From an uncultured Burkholderiales bacterium (lineage in GTDB: Bacteria; Pseudomonadota; Gammaproteobacteria; Burkholderiales; Burkholderiaceae_C): a DNA stretch of 59,053 nucleotides. Shown here piece after piece: positions 21,897 to 31,706 of the stretch (positions are counted from its first letter, which is position 1; the number at the start of each line of letters is the position of its first letter). The position numbers and the translations under genes are program-made. Where the stretch lies: the NCBI GenBank assembly GCA_903949285.1, contig CAJAYT010000040.1, positions 1-59,053 of the forward strand, given 5' to 3'. A model generated the notes under the pieces. The model saw only the letters and a list, made by a program, of their open reading frames with translations. It was not told the DNA's origin and searched no databases.

Positions 21897-22466
21897 ATGC
21901 CACTTCGTAATGTAAAAAACAACATCGTCCAGTCCATTCGCGCCTTCAGAGTCGCTGACTTACAGAATTCTGCACAACAAATGGGCCACCATTTCTTGTA
22001 TGCAAATCTAGCAGCGGCCCAAAGCAAGCAGGATGTACTTGATATGATCGCTCATCAATTTACATTCCCCATGCAAACCAGTAAGAGTTTTGACTCTTTG
22101 TATGACTGCATGACCGACCCTCTTTACAAATCAGGCCCACAACCCGGCTTCGTTTTGGTTTTAGAACATATACCTGCGCACTCCAAGTTTGACAAAGAGG
22201 CGCGCGAGCAGCTCTTAGACATATTTAGAGAAGCTGCTGACTACTGGTCTGATCGTAAGATTTGTTTCAGATGCTTTTACTCCTTCTCCGTTGCGATCGC
22301 TCCGGTTATGGCAGGTGAGCGTTTAACCAATCCACCGGAGGCCGACGGTATCAGTCTGCCTGAAGAAGGAGAGAAAATGCCCACCGATAAATTGGTAGAC
22401 ATCTCACCTTTAGCTCTTCGTATGAGCAGCCCATTCAATGCTGGATATTGGTTATCAGTTGCATGA
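21897..22466 (+). CDS. Barstar family protein (RNase-inhibitor fold), orphan
   Basis: About 189 residues. The central part matches the barstar family: a predicted alpha/beta unit, then FDSLYDCMTDPL, which corresponds to the barstar segment around the conserved Leu-Trp-Asp-x-Leu, and LLDIFREAADYW. Family members bind and block barnase-like ribonucleases. The C-terminal 50 residues are an extension without recognisable domain. The frame opens at 21828, inside the terminator hairpin; ATG at 21897 has GGAG six bases upstream and is preferred. No barnase-like gene is adjacent, so the target is unknown. Confidence 0.75.
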   Translation: MPLRNVKNNIVQSIRAFRVADLQNSAQQMGHHFLYANLAAAQSKQDVLDMIAHQFTFPMQTSKSFDSLYDCMTDPLYKSGPQPGFVLVLEHIPAHSKFDKEAREQLLDIFREAADYWSDRKICFRCFYSFSVAIAPVMAGERLTNPPEADGISLPEEGEKMPTDKLVDISPLALRMSSPFNAGYWLSVA

Positions 22467-22511
22467 TGACAAGTACTAAGATTGGCTGATTCTCAGTCAC
22501 TCTGCTCATCA

Positions 22512-22545
22512 ATGAAAAAAGCCCGCAACTGCGGGCTTTTTTCAT
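22512..22545. terminator. Bidirectional rho-independent terminator
   Basis: A perfect 15-base stem (ATGAAAAAAGCCCGC and its complement) around the loop AACT, with a GC-rich core and A/T runs on both sides. It sits between the barstar-like gene and the convergent small membrane protein gene, and can terminate both. Confidence 0.95.
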
Positions 22546-22559
22546 GAAGGATCTTGAAT

Positions 22560-22973
22560 TTAACTGTGTGATACAGCGCGTTGAATCTCTGCCATCACGC
22601 GCGGGTCTTGGAGTGCAACTTCCCACATTCTTTCATCATTGGCTCTCTCGCGGCGTGCTATGAGCCAGCCTCTTAGTGCTGGCTTGAAACCGTTGACGGA
22701 CCTGCGAATGGGAGCAGCCAACAAGGCGATTGTTGAGAAAGCCACTAACCACATAAACATCCAAGCTGCCATGAGGTGTCCATCTGTGTATGTGTCAATC
22801 ACTTGATTGACAATAACGAGAACTGTTGAAACAATTGCAGACAGTAATATGATCGCAACACCCCGCGCACTATCTGCACGGAGCACTAGGTTTTTAATAT
22901 TTCCAAAAACCCGGATTGCTCTTTGAACGCCAGGGTGGACACTGGGGTATGATGTGTGTGCAAATGAAGTCAT
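22560..22973 (-). CDS. Hypothetical membrane protein with two transmembrane segments
   Basis: 137 residues from ATG 22973, chosen because AAGGA lies seven bases upstream (an in-frame start at 23000 has none). Two hydrophobic segments are clear (about residues 37-58 and 67-87), with a basic loop before the first and an Arg-rich tail (RRSVNGFKPALRGWLIARRERA) after the second, so both termini are probably cytoplasmic. I do not recognise the family. It is divergent from the LysR gene 104 bases away, so joint regulation is possible but unproven. Confidence 0.7.
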   Translation of the reverse strand: MTSFAHTSYPSVHPGVQRAIRVFGNIKNLVLRADSARGVAIILLSAIVSTVLVIVNQVIDTYTDGHLMAAWMFMWLVAFSTIALLAAPIRRSVNGFKPALRGWLIARRERANDERMWEVALQDPRVMAEIQRAVSHS

Positions 22974-23076
22974 TTTTGATTCCTTATCAGTCGATATCAA
23001 TTTCTTAATATAAATAGTATAGGGTTAACACCCATGTTATTCAACTTTATATTGCTGATGTGATACATTCACAGAA

Positions 23077-24060
23077 ATGATGGACCACAAACCCAAGACC
23101 ATTAACTTTCGCACGCTAGACCTCAATTTATTGCGCGTATTTGATGAGGTCATGACCGAGCGTAGCCTGACACGCGCGGCACAAAAACTCTCACTGACTC
23201 AACCCGCCATCAGTAACGCCCTGCGCAGACTCAGAGATACGCTGGGGGATGAGCTGCTCAAACGCAACGGGCATGTGCTTGAGCCCACCCCACGCGCTCA
23301 GTCGCTTTGGCTCGTTGTTAGAGAGTCCCTCAAACAACTCCAAGAGACCCTAGATCCTGACCAATTTGATGCACCCAACGCAGTAACTACCTTTATTCTG
23401 GCCATGGCTGATGCCACCGCCGCTGAGATAGTGCCTGCTTTACTTGAAATTTTGGAACACGAGGCGCCTGGTGTGACCTTGAGAATAGTTCCCTTAACAA
23501 CGCGGGATCCCAGAGAATTATTACAACTTGAAAGCGCTGATCTCGCTGTGGGTTACTTCCCGGCTGTCATTGCTGATTTGACCAGCAGAGCGCAATCTGG
23601 GGACATGATTAGTTTCGAGCACGAACGCTTATTTGATGGTGAGTATGTCTGCGTGATGCGCAAAGATCACCCCCTTGCAGACAAAGACTTGTCCTTAGAT
23701 GAGTACTGTGCGTGCAGACATCTATTGGTCAGCTTTTCTGGACGACCATTTGGCTTCATTGATGAGTCTTTGGCAGCGCTTGGCAAAAAACGGCGCGTCG
23801 TGGGAACGGTTAATCAATTTGCAACCGCAGGTCGCGTAGTGATGCAAACAAACTTGCTAACGGTGTTGCCTAGACACTTTGTGAGTGTTGCAGGCATTGA
23901 GAGTCAACTGTGCATCAAAAAGCTACCCTTTGACTCACCCATCGTACACGTTGACATGCTTTGGCATCATCACTCATTCACCCCTAAAGCGCAGTTATGG
24001 CTGCGCTCTTGTGTTGCACGAGCAGCAGAAATCTCCATGCGCACCCACCTCAATCATTAG
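23077..24060 (+). CDS. LysR family transcriptional regulator
   Basis: 327 residues. The N-terminal winged helix-turn-helix is typical (LNLLRVFDEVMTERSLTRAAQ, LTQPAISNALRRLRDTLGDELL, about 16-64), followed by a linker helix and a periplasmic-binding-like effector domain (about 95-320). Resembles the subgroup close to NodD/PcpR-type and Burkholderiales regulators, but the effector cannot be named. LysR proteins often control the divergently transcribed neighbour, which here is the two-helix membrane protein gene. Confidence 0.92.
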   Translation: MMDHKPKTINFRTLDLNLLRVFDEVMTERSLTRAAQKLSLTQPAISNALRRLRDTLGDELLKRNGHVLEPTPRAQSLWLVVRESLKQLQETLDPDQFDAPNAVTTFILAMADATAAEIVPALLEILEHEAPGVTLRIVPLTTRDPRELLQLESADLAVGYFPAVIADLTSRAQSGDMISFEHERLFDGEYVCVMRKDHPLADKDLSLDEYCACRHLLVSFSGRPFGFIDESLAALGKKRRVVGTVNQFATAGRVVMQTNLLTVLPRHFVSVAGIESQLCIKKLPFDSPIVHVDMLWHHHSFTPKAQLWLRSCVARAAEISMRTHLNH

Positions 24061-24099
24061 CCACTTCGGTGGTTATTTGAACCATACCTTAAGTTAAAT

Positions 24100-25701
24100 T
24101 CACGCCTGTCTCTTAGGTCCCGCCGCACCTGAGTCCACATAGTAAACAGCCTGAGTCGATAAAGTATCCAAGCTACCCGCAGGTGTTGGTGTCGTTCTAA
24201 ACTCGCAGCTCACTCGCTCACTGTCGACACTCACTAAAGCGTAGCCCCGCTCATCTGCACGCATATGAAGAACGTCTGCATTGTTTGATTTGATAACACC
24301 TACCGCCCTGTCGCTCAAGCCGCGCGAAGTAATGGAGGTTGTGACAAACTCACTTGCAAGGATAGGCGCGTCTTCTGAGTTCGCTTGAAGCCTAAGATTT
24401 GCAGCTACGTTCATGTGCACATCACCACCAAGAGTTACAACGTTGGCAATTTGGTTTTGCTCAAGTGCCTTTAAAAAACGATCCCTTGCAGGCGCGTACC
24501 CGTCCCACGCCTCTGTATAAGTAGCTTTGCCAAGAGGGGTTGGAATTTTTGTCGAGCTCATCTGGGTTGCCTGAGCGACGAATTTCCACTGCCCTTTAGA
24601 GTTGATAAGACCCTCATGCAACCACTGCTCTTGCTCGAACCCGAGCATCGTACGAGCTGAATCGTCCAACTCCTCACAGCTCAAAACCAGTCGCCCGCCC
24701 CCACTCCCCGGCTTAGAGCATGCATGGCGACTTCTAAATTGACGACAGTCCAAAGTCCACAACTCGGCCAGCTGCCCCCATTGGAAATGATCATTCAATC
24801 GCATTGAGGCTTGATGCGGGCTTTGCACGTCGGGGCCGATCCAAAGTGGTTGGTGTTCAAAGTAAGCCCTGTAAGCAGCGGCTCTTCTTTGTAAAAATAG
24901 TTGTGGATCTGAGTAAGCCGGATCTAAATCATTTGCGTAGTCATTGACTACCTCATGGTCATCCCACATCAATACCCACGGATGCCTTGCGTGAGCGCTT
25001 TGCAGTGCTGGCTCTGATTTGTACTGTTCATAGCGGGTCCTGTACTGCGAAAGGGTCTTTGGTTCTTCTCCTACGTGTTGTCTGACAGCAATGGAGGGAT
25101 TCAGGTTTGTTTCATAAATGTAGTCACCCACAAACAATACAAAATCCAGCTCTTGATTGGCAATATCTTTATACGCCGTGTATTGGCCAGCCTCAAAGTG
25201 CTGACACGAAGCCAGTGCAAAACGAAGACCCTTGACCTGTTCGGTTGGGGCCGGAGCCGTTTTGGTCCTGCCCACAGCACTTGTTGCTTCGCCAGAGATA
25301 AAGCGGAACCAATACGCTGTTGCTGGTTCTAAATTTTTAACCCAAACTCTGACTGAATGACCCAAGTCTTTGTGGGTCAGTTCTTTGCCTTTTTGTACAA
25401 CTTTTTTAAGTTGCTCATCTGCATACACTTCCCACTCCAGCCACACGGGCTCACCCGCGCTTGCAAGTGCTTGCATGTCCGCAGGAGTGATAACTAACTT
25501 CGTCCACAAGACGATAGAGTCCGGCCTGGGAACGCCGCTGGCAACCCCCAGCGTAAATGGATGAGCCTGCCAAGTTCGTCTGGTTTGGACGGGTTGTGTC
25601 AAACCGATCTGATGCCCCAACAACCAGGGGGCTAAGGCCATACCCATCGCTGCATTCTTGATTGCTACGTTGATATCGCGGCGCGTTGGGCGATGCGTCA
25701 T
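24100..25701 (-). CDS. phoD: Alkaline phosphatase D family protein
   Basis: PhoD-type metallophosphoesterase (533 residues), a secreted phosphodiesterase/monoesterase family. Metal-ligand blocks are visible: FALASCQHFEAGQY, FVGDYIYE, MWDDHEVVNDY and TLGGDVHMN. The N-terminus THRPTRRDINVAIKNAAMGMALAP has a twin arginine followed by a weak hydrophobic stretch, in keeping with Tat export although the motif is not canonical. A fibronectin-like N-terminal domain (about 45-145) precedes the catalytic domain. No phosphate-regulon gene is adjacent. Confidence 0.9.
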   Translation of the reverse strand: MTHRPTRRDINVAIKNAAMGMALAPWLLGHQIGLTQPVQTRRTWQAHPFTLGVASGVPRPDSIVLWTKLVITPADMQALASAGEPVWLEWEVYADEQLKKVVQKGKELTHKDLGHSVRVWVKNLEPATAYWFRFISGEATSAVGRTKTAPAPTEQVKGLRFALASCQHFEAGQYTAYKDIANQELDFVLFVGDYIYETNLNPSIAVRQHVGEEPKTLSQYRTRYEQYKSEPALQSAHARHPWVLMWDDHEVVNDYANDLDPAYSDPQLFLQRRAAAYRAYFEHQPLWIGPDVQSPHQASMRLNDHFQWGQLAELWTLDCRQFRSRHACSKPGSGGGRLVLSCEELDDSARTMLGFEQEQWLHEGLINSKGQWKFVAQATQMSSTKIPTPLGKATYTEAWDGYAPARDRFLKALEQNQIANVVTLGGDVHMNVAANLRLQANSEDAPILASEFVTTSITSRGLSDRAVGVIKSNNADVLHMRADERGYALVSVDSERVSCEFRTTPTPAGSLDTLSTQAVYYVDSGAAGPKRQA

Positions 25702-25772
25702 TTATGTGCCTTATCCGTTTGAAGGGGGTGATTTTTATCTGCCCAAAAGTATGGCGCTTTCGGGCTTACGTA

Positions 25773-26909
25773 TTAGGGCGCTTCGAACGGCGTTGTACTG
25801 TCGATAATAGCGCCGCCCAAACAAACCTCACCATCGTACAACACAACGGACTGTCCCGGCGTAACGGCCCACTGCGGCTCGTCAAAGCGAACATTTACAG
25901 TGTATAGATCGGACGAGTTAGGTAGCCAGTGACACAGGGCGTCGGGTTGTCTATAGCGTGTTTTAGATCCAAAGATAGATGGCCCCAAGATTTTCATGCT
26001 ATCTGGATTTGTCCAACTCGCATCGATTGCCTTTAACGCGGTTGAATACAACCACGGGTGATCATGTCCTCTCACAACATACAGCGTACGAGTTGAAACA
26101 TCTTTTTTTGCAACAAACCACGGCTCGTGATCACCCCCACCTCGTTGCGCTCCCGGCTCTTTTAATCCGCCTATTTTCAAACCCTGGCGTTGACCCAGTG
26201 TGTAAAAACTAAGCCCCATATGTTCACCTATCACTCGACCTTTGTCGTCTTTAATGGGGCCTGGTTGTGAGTCTATGTATTTATTTAAAAACTCCCTAAA
26301 TGGTCTTTCACCGATAAAGCAAATACCCGTAGAGTCTTTTTTCTTTGCGTTCGGTAGTCCTATCTCGAGCGCGATTTTACGAATTTCGGTTTTGTGAACC
26401 TCACCAATGGGAAAAACTGTCTTGGCGAGCTGGGCTTGGGTAAGCCGGTGCAGGAAATAGCTTTGATCCTTTGCGGGATCAACCCCCTTTAACAACTGAT
26501 AAGCGCCACCCACGCTGCGCACTCGGGCGTAATGTCCTGTTGCTATTTTTTCTGCCCCAAGACGCATTGCATGATCTAAAAAGGCTTTGAATTTAATTTC
26601 CGCATTACAAAGCACATCGGGGTTGGGTGTACGACCTGCTTTATATTCACGCAAAAACTCACTAAAGACGCGGTCCTTGTAATCGCCCGCAAAATTAACG
26701 TGCTCTAACTCAATTCCTATGACATCGGCAACGGCTGCGGCATCGATAAAGTCTTGTTTTGTTGAGCAGTATTCGTCGTTGTCATCGTCCTCCCAGTTTT
26801 TCATGAAAATGCCAATAACCTCGTGCCCCTGCTGTTTCAACATCCATGCGCTAACGGCGGAGTCCACGCCTCCGCTAAGTCCCACGACAATTCTTTGCTT
26901 AACGATCAA
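25773..26909 (-). CDS. mnmA: tRNA-specific 2-thiouridylase MnmA
   Basis: Catalyses sulfur insertion at wobble uridine 34 of tRNA-Lys, -Glu and -Gln. The PP-loop SGGVDS is at residues 12-17, and the catalytic cysteine pair is visible in [10 protein letters not shown] and [18 protein letters not shown] (about 38-43) is typical. Length (378) is normal. It lies in the same direction as gcdH and phoD with 35-70 base gaps. Its partners in U34 modification, mnmE and mnmG, are also in this window. Confidence 0.96.
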   Translation of the reverse strand: MIVKQRIVVGLSGGVDSAVSAWMLKQQGHEVIGIFMKNWEDDDNDEYCSTKQDFIDAAAVADVIGIELEHVNFAGDYKDRVFSEFLREYKAGRTPNPDVLCNAEIKFKAFLDHAMRLGAEKIATGHYARVRSVGGAYQLLKGVDPAKDQSYFLHRLTQAQLAKTVFPIGEVHKTEIRKIALEIGLPNAKKKDSTGICFIGERPFREFLNKYIDSQPGPIKDDKGRVIGEHMGLSFYTLGQRQGLKIGGLKEPGAQRGGGDHEPWFVAKKDVSTRTLYVVRGHDHPWLYSTALKAIDASWTNPDSMKILGPSIFGSKTRYRQPDALCHWLPNSSDLYTVNVRFDEPQWAVTPGQSVVLYDGEVCLGGAIIDSTTPFEAP

Positions 26910-26944
26910 TGTTTGTGCTCGGCAATTAAGTCGGTTCTTATTAT

Positions 26945-28141
26945 TTAGTTCGCAAATGCGGCTATTCCAGTCTGTGCACGGCCCAAGATCAACGCATGAA
27001 TGTCATGCGTGCCTTCGTAAGTATTCACCACCTCTAGATTAACCAAATGGCGCGCCACGCCGAACTCATCACTAATGCCGTTTCCACCCATCATGTCTCG
27101 CGCCATTCTGGCAATATCAAGCGCTTTCCCACAGGAGTTGCGCTTGAGGATGGAGGTTATTTCTACACTATCAATGCCCTCATCTTTCATTCGACCCAGT
27201 CGCAGGCAACCCTGAAGGCCAAGGGTAATTTCGGTTTGCATATCCACCAACTTTTTCTGAATAAGTTGATTTGCCGCGAGTGGGCGACCAAATTGTTTAC
27301 GTGCCAGCGTGTACTCGCGCGCCCTGAACCAACAATCCTCTGCTGCCCCCAAAGCGCCCCAGGCGATGCCGTACCTTGCGCTGTTCAAACAGGTAAATGG
27401 TCCCTTTAATCCCTGAACCTCTGGCAGTACATTTTCTTCTGGAACAAAAACGGAGTCCATGACGATCTCCCCCGTTATGGACGCTTTCAATCCAACTTTG
27501 CCGTGAATTGCCGGGGCACTTAGACCCTTCATTCCTTTCTCCAAAATGTAGCCGCGGATAGGCCCGACTTGTCCAGACTCTGTAACCTCTTTGGCCCACA
27601 CTACAAACACATCCGCGATTGGGCTGTTGGAGATCCACATTTTGCTGCCCGATAAGCTGTACCCGCCTTTAACGACTTTTGCTCTAGTGAGCATGCCCGC
27701 GGGATCGGATCCGTGATCAGGCTCAGTGAGACCAAAACATCCTATCCACTCTCCCGATGCTAGTTTGGGCAAATACTTTTGCTTTTGCGCCTCCGATCCA
27801 AACTCATAAATAGGAAGCATAACCAAGGACGACTGAACACTCATCATCGAGCGGTAGCCCGAATCAACGCGCTCGACCTCCTTTGCAATCAAACCATATG
27901 AAACGTAATTCAGACCAGGCCCTCCGTACTGAGTTGGTATGGTTGGGCCGAGCATGCCAAGTGCTCCCATCTCTTTAAAAATGGCGACATCTGTTTTTTC
28001 ATTTCGAAAAGAGTCCAGTACTCTTGTCTGTAAGTTTTGTTGGCAATAATCCCGCACGGCCTCCGAGACCATGCGCTCCTCGGACGTTAACTGCTGCTCG
28101 ATTAAAAAAGGATCATTCCACTGAAACGCAACTTTAGACAT
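26945..28141 (-). CDS. gcdH: Glutaryl-CoA dehydrogenase (acyl-CoA dehydrogenase family)
   Basis: FAD-dependent oxidative decarboxylation of glutaryl-CoA to crotonyl-CoA in lysine/aromatic catabolism. The sequence follows the GCDH subfamily closely: [35 protein letters not shown] and the catalytic glutamate in [20 protein letters not shown] near the C-terminus. The frame extends to 28213, but ATG at 28141 (MSKVAFQW) has GGAG six bases upstream and gives 398 residues. No CoA-transferase gene neighbours it, which is common elsewhere. Confidence 0.93.
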   Translation of the reverse strand: MSKVAFQWNDPFLIEQQLTSEERMVSEAVRDYCQQNLQTRVLDSFRNEKTDVAIFKEMGALGMLGPTIPTQYGGPGLNYVSYGLIAKEVERVDSGYRSMMSVQSSLVMLPIYEFGSEAQKQKYLPKLASGEWIGCFGLTEPDHGSDPAGMLTRAKVVKGGYSLSGSKMWISNSPIADVFVVWAKEVTESGQVGPIRGYILEKGMKGLSAPAIHGKVGLKASITGEIVMDSVFVPEENVLPEVQGLKGPFTCLNSARYGIAWGALGAAEDCWFRAREYTLARKQFGRPLAANQLIQKKLVDMQTEITLGLQGCLRLGRMKDEGIDSVEITSILKRNSCGKALDIARMARDMMGGNGISDEFGVARHLVNLEVVNTYEGTHDIHALILGRAQTGIAAFAN

Positions 28142-28374
28142 TTTTACTCCGTATTTTTTCGAATTCGACCTATTATCGCAAATGCTCTCATACCCTCTCA
28201 TGATAAGGCGCAAACACCTTAGCTGATTAAGCCTATCTCTCGCAATGTTGTATCAAGCCCGAGTGGTTTCCCCAGGTAGAGCGTAATTCGTGATTTTTCC
28301 CTTTCCTACTTTGTTTCATCGTCGTACACTTGAGCGCTACCCACTGGATTAAAACTTCGAATCAAAGCATTGCT

Positions 28375-29802
28375 ATGAACGCTCCTACACCTATTAGTCA
28401 CTTAGCCCCTGAGATTAAGCAAAGAGTCATTGCGGGCGAGTTTATTGAAGCTCTTAAAGCACGGTTTGCAAGCGCGTGCTCCACAGCAATGGCTGTGCGC
28501 GAACAACACGGCCGAGACGAATCTGCATTTGTAAGTGTCCCCCCACCCTCTGTCGTTGTCTTCGCGCAAAGCACCAAAGACATCGCTGACGCGGTCAAGC
28601 TCGCAGCTCAGTACTCGGTGCCTGTGATTCCCTTTGGTGTTGGCTCCTCACTTGAAGGCCACTTGCTAGCTGTGCAAGGCGGCATGAGCCTTGACGTGAG
28701 TAAGATGGACAAAATTTTATCCATCAACGCTGAGGACCTAACCGTTACCGTTCAGCCCGGCGTTACGCGCATGCAGCTTAACCAAGAGTTAAAAAGTACG
28801 GGGCTTTTCTTTCCTATTGATCCAGGCGCAAATGCCTCCCTGGGCGGGATGTGCGCTACGCGGGCCAGCGGTACAAACGCCGTTCGCTACGGCACGATGC
28901 GCGAAAACGTTTTGGCTCTTGAAGTGGTTAGCGCTGAAGGCGAGATCATTCGAACGGGTACGCGCGCTAAAAAATCAAGTGCTGGATACGACCTAACTCG
29001 GTTGTTTATTGGGAGCGAAGGTACTCTGGGTGTTCTGAGCGAAATTACCCTCAAAATCTACCCTTTACCCGAGGCCATTTCCGCAGCCATTTGTTCGTTT
29101 CCATCCATTGAAGCTGCAGTAAGAACAACCATTCAAATCATTCAAATGGGCATCCCTATCGCCCGCGTCGAGTTGATAGATAAAAACTCGGTACGCATGG
29201 TGAACGCTCACTCCAAGCTTACCCTCGCCGAACAACCCTTGTTGCTCATGGAGTTTCACGGATCCCCCGATAGCGTGAAGGAGCAAGCAACGAGTGTTCA
29301 AGAGATTGCAACTGAGTTTGGGGGTGAGGAGTTTGAATGGGCAAGTACGCCGGAGGAGCGCACTCGTCTTTGGAGCGCAAGACACAATACTTATTTTGCA
29401 GCGCTTCAGTCGCGCCCTGGCTGCAGGGCTATCTCTACCGACACCTGTGTGCCTATTAGCCGCCTGGCAGACTGTTTACTAGAGTCTGTAGAAGAAACAG
29501 AGGCATCTGGTCTTTCTTATTTTCTGGTGGGCCACGTCGGGGACGGAAACTTTCATTTCGGCTATTTGATAGACCCTAACAACGAACATGAACGCTCAAC
29601 CGCCGAAGCGCTCAACCACAAACTCGTTGCGCGTGCCCTCAGCATGGGGGGCACTTGTTCGGGTGAGCACGGTATTGGCCTGCACAAAATGGGTTTTTTA
29701 ATTGATGAGGCCGGTGAAGGAGCGGTTCAAATGATGAGAACCATTAAAAAGGCTCTGGATCCTCAAAACATTATGAATCCAGGAAAGATATTTTCTGTCT
29801 GA
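28375..29802 (+). CDS. dld: FAD-binding oxidoreductase, D-lactate dehydrogenase (cytochrome) type
   Basis: Flavoprotein of the vanillyl-alcohol-oxidase fold (475 residues from ATG 28375; a TTG at 28330 is also in frame). The FAD pocket is visible in VIPFGVGSSLEGH, PGANASLGGMCATRASGTNAVRYG and KKSSAGYDLTRLFIGSEGTLG. The C-terminal domain shows HVGDGNFH and GEHGIGLHKMGFL. The GVGSSLEGH form is that of Dld/LDHD rather than GlcD (GAGTGLSGG), so D-lactate (or a related 2-hydroxy acid) is the likely substrate. It converges on parB with three bases between stops. Confidence 0.85.
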   Translation: MNAPTPISHLAPEIKQRVIAGEFIEALKARFASACSTAMAVREQHGRDESAFVSVPPPSVVVFAQSTKDIADAVKLAAQYSVPVIPFGVGSSLEGHLLAVQGGMSLDVSKMDKILSINAEDLTVTVQPGVTRMQLNQELKSTGLFFPIDPGANASLGGMCATRASGTNAVRYGTMRENVLALEVVSAEGEIIRTGTRAKKSSAGYDLTRLFIGSEGTLGVLSEITLKIYPLPEAISAAICSFPSIEAAVRTTIQIIQMGIPIARVELIDKNSVRMVNAHSKLTLAEQPLLLMEFHGSPDSVKEQATSVQEIATEFGGEEFEWASTPEERTRLWSARHNTYFAALQSRPGCRAISTDTCVPISRLADCLLESVEETEASGLSYFLVGHVGDGNFHFGYLIDPNNEHERSTAEALNHKLVARALSMGGTCSGEHGIGLHKMGFLIDEAGEGAVQMMRTIKKALDPQNIMNPGKIFSV

Positions 29803-29805
29803 GAT

Positions 29806-30741
29806 TTAAGCCTGAACGGCCGATCCTCTGAGTTTATCGATCAAGCCGTTCAGCTCATCCAAAGAGCCAAATTGGATAACAATCTCACCCATTTCATATG
29901 ATTTTCCATGACGCTTGGTTGTCTTTTTAATCACGACATCCACATTAGCCGTTAAAAGATCAGACAGCTCTTCTTCAATACGAAGAACATCTCTAGATTT
30001 TTCACGCCCCGCTTTTTTGGTCGGCACTTGGGTGAGGTTTGCCTTGAGCCTTTTTACCAATTGTTCCGCTTCTCTGACAGACATTTTTTTAGCGGTCATC
30101 TCATGCGCAGCACCCACTTGCTCTCCCTGCTCCAAGCTGAGCAAGGCGCGTGCGTGGCCCATATCCAAATCGCCTGCCATCAGCATGGTCTGCACAGGCT
30201 GGGTTAAATTAAGTAAGCGAAGCAGGTTGGACGCGGCACTTCTAGAGCGCCCAACCGCCTGGGCTGCCTGCTCGTGACTCAAGCCAAATTCTCTTACCAA
30301 TCGATCCAAACCGTGAGCTTCCTCAAGAGGATTTAAGTCCTCACGCTGAATATTTTCAATCAACGCCATCGCCGCCGCCGCCTCGTTGGGGACATCTTTC
30401 ACCAGCACAGGCACAGACTGCAGACCTGCTAACTTGGCAGCCCTGAAACGTCGCTCTCCAGCAATAATCTCATATTTATCTTGATGGGGTCCGTCTTTTA
30501 AAAGACGAACCAAAATGGGCTGCATGATGCCCTGGGCTTTGATGCTCTCGGCGAGCTCATACAGCGCACCCTCATCCATTCTCGTTCTGGGTTGATACAT
30601 GCCTGCCACCATTTGGGTGAGCATGAGCGTAGAGGGACCAATTAAGCCATTGGAACCCTCTTCATCAGCGGTCTCCTTGGCTGCTGGGCCTAGCAAGGCT
30701 TCTAACCCGCGTCCAAGTCCCTTTGGTTTTTTAGTAACCAT
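29806..30741 (-). CDS. parB: Chromosome partitioning protein ParB
   Basis: Site-specific DNA-binding CTPase that loads on parS and recruits SMC. The N-terminal KPKGLGRGLEALLG box (about 4-17), GERRFRAAKLAG, and the helix-turn-helix LSHEQAAQAVGRSRSAASNLLRLL are typical. The frame extends to 30801 but the ATG at 30741 starts at the conserved N-terminus, giving 311 residues. It lies 19 bases after parA. Two perfect parS sites are in this window at 31658 and 32763. Confidence 0.96.
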   Translation of the reverse strand: MVTKKPKGLGRGLEALLGPAAKETADEEGSNGLIGPSTLMLTQMVAGMYQPRTRMDEGALYELAESIKAQGIMQPILVRLLKDGPHQDKYEIIAGERRFRAAKLAGLQSVPVLVKDVPNEAAAAMALIENIQREDLNPLEEAHGLDRLVREFGLSHEQAAQAVGRSRSAASNLLRLLNLTQPVQTMLMAGDLDMGHARALLSLEQGEQVGAAHEMTAKKMSVREAEQLVKRLKANLTQVPTKKAGREKSRDVLRIEEELSDLLTANVDVVIKKTTKRHGKSYEMGEIVIQFGSLDELNGLIDKLRGSAVQA

Positions 30742-30760
30742 ATTTTCTCTATTCTTTCGT

Positions 30761-31561
30761 TTATTTAATTGAACTGAGTCTGTCGACCATTTCCTGCGCA
30801 AACTCTATAAAGGCTTGACTGCCCTTTGCCAAAGGATCAAAAACCACCCCAGGCAGTCCAAAACTTGGCGCCTCCGCTAAACGGACATTACGAGGAATAA
30901 TTGCGTTGAAAACCTTATCGCCAAAGTGCGCCTTAAGCTGATCACTGACTTGTTGCTGTAGTGTTACCCGCGGGTCAAACATTACACGCAATAGGCCGAT
31001 GATTTGTAAATCTGTATTCAAATTGGCATGCACCTGTTTGATCGTATTGACCAAGTCCGTTAGTCCTTCCAGCGCAAAATACTCACACTGCATGGGAACA
31101 ACGACGCCCTGCGCTGCGCACAAACCGTTGAGAGTCAGCATCGACAGTGATGGCGGGCAATCCACCACCACAAAGTCATAGTCATCCCCAACCAGGGACA
31201 ACGCCCTTTTTAAACGCATCTCCCTGTAATCCAAACCCACCAACTCCACCTCTGCTCCGGCCAAATCTCTGTTGGCCCCCAAAACATCATAAGTCGGGAA
31301 ATGTTTTTTTCCGCCCTCCTCTCCCCAAAAACTTGGACGAATAGCCTCCTTGATACTTGCCGACTCCAACAAAACATCGTAGACGCTTAAATTCAAACTT
31401 CTCTTATCAATACCTGAACCCATAGTGGCATTACCCTGCGGATCCAGGTCAATCAACAAAACACGCTGACCGATTGCCCCCAACCCCGCCGCCAAATTGA
31501 CGGACGTCGTCGTTTTGCCAACGCCGCCCTTTTGATTAGCAACACAAAATATTTTCGCCAT
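30761..31561 (-). CDS. parA: Chromosome partitioning ATPase ParA
   Basis: Deviant Walker-type ATPase that forms the gradient moving ParB-parS complexes. The motif KGGVGKTTTS is at residues 11-20, the Walker A' DLDPQGNATMG at about 39-49 and Walker B VVVDCPPSLSMLTL at about 130. Length (266) is normal for chromosomal ParA/Soj. It is followed by parB after 19 bases, and preceded by a parS site and rsmG in the usual order. Confidence 0.97.
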   Translation of the reverse strand: MAKIFCVANQKGGVGKTTTSVNLAAGLGAIGQRVLLIDLDPQGNATMGSGIDKRSLNLSVYDVLLESASIKEAIRPSFWGEEGGKKHFPTYDVLGANRDLAGAEVELVGLDYREMRLKRALSLVGDDYDFVVVDCPPSLSMLTLNGLCAAQGVVVPMQCEYFALEGLTDLVNTIKQVHANLNTDLQIIGLLRVMFDPRVTLQQQVSDQLKAHFGDKVFNAIIPRNVRLAEAPSFGLPGVVFDPLAKGSQAFIEFAQEMVDRLSSIK

Positions 31562-31657
31562 GAGAGACTTCTTTCCAAGTGTGAAGAGTGAGTTTACCGC
31601 TCAAGTTGTGCGACCCACAAAAATAACGCGTCTTTATTTAAAAGTTATGTGCGAGTG

Positions 31658-31673
31658 TGTTTCACGTGAAACA
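31658..31673. promoter_or_regulatory. parS centromere site 1
   Basis: Perfect 16-base palindrome TGTTTCACGTGAAACA, identical to the bacterial parS consensus, located between parA and rsmG about 100 bases before the parA start. It is expected to load ParB and may also feed back on the parAB promoter. Confidence 0.97.
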
Positions 31674-31706
31674 TATTCAATGACGAGGGCCATCATTTAG
31701 CAGCAT

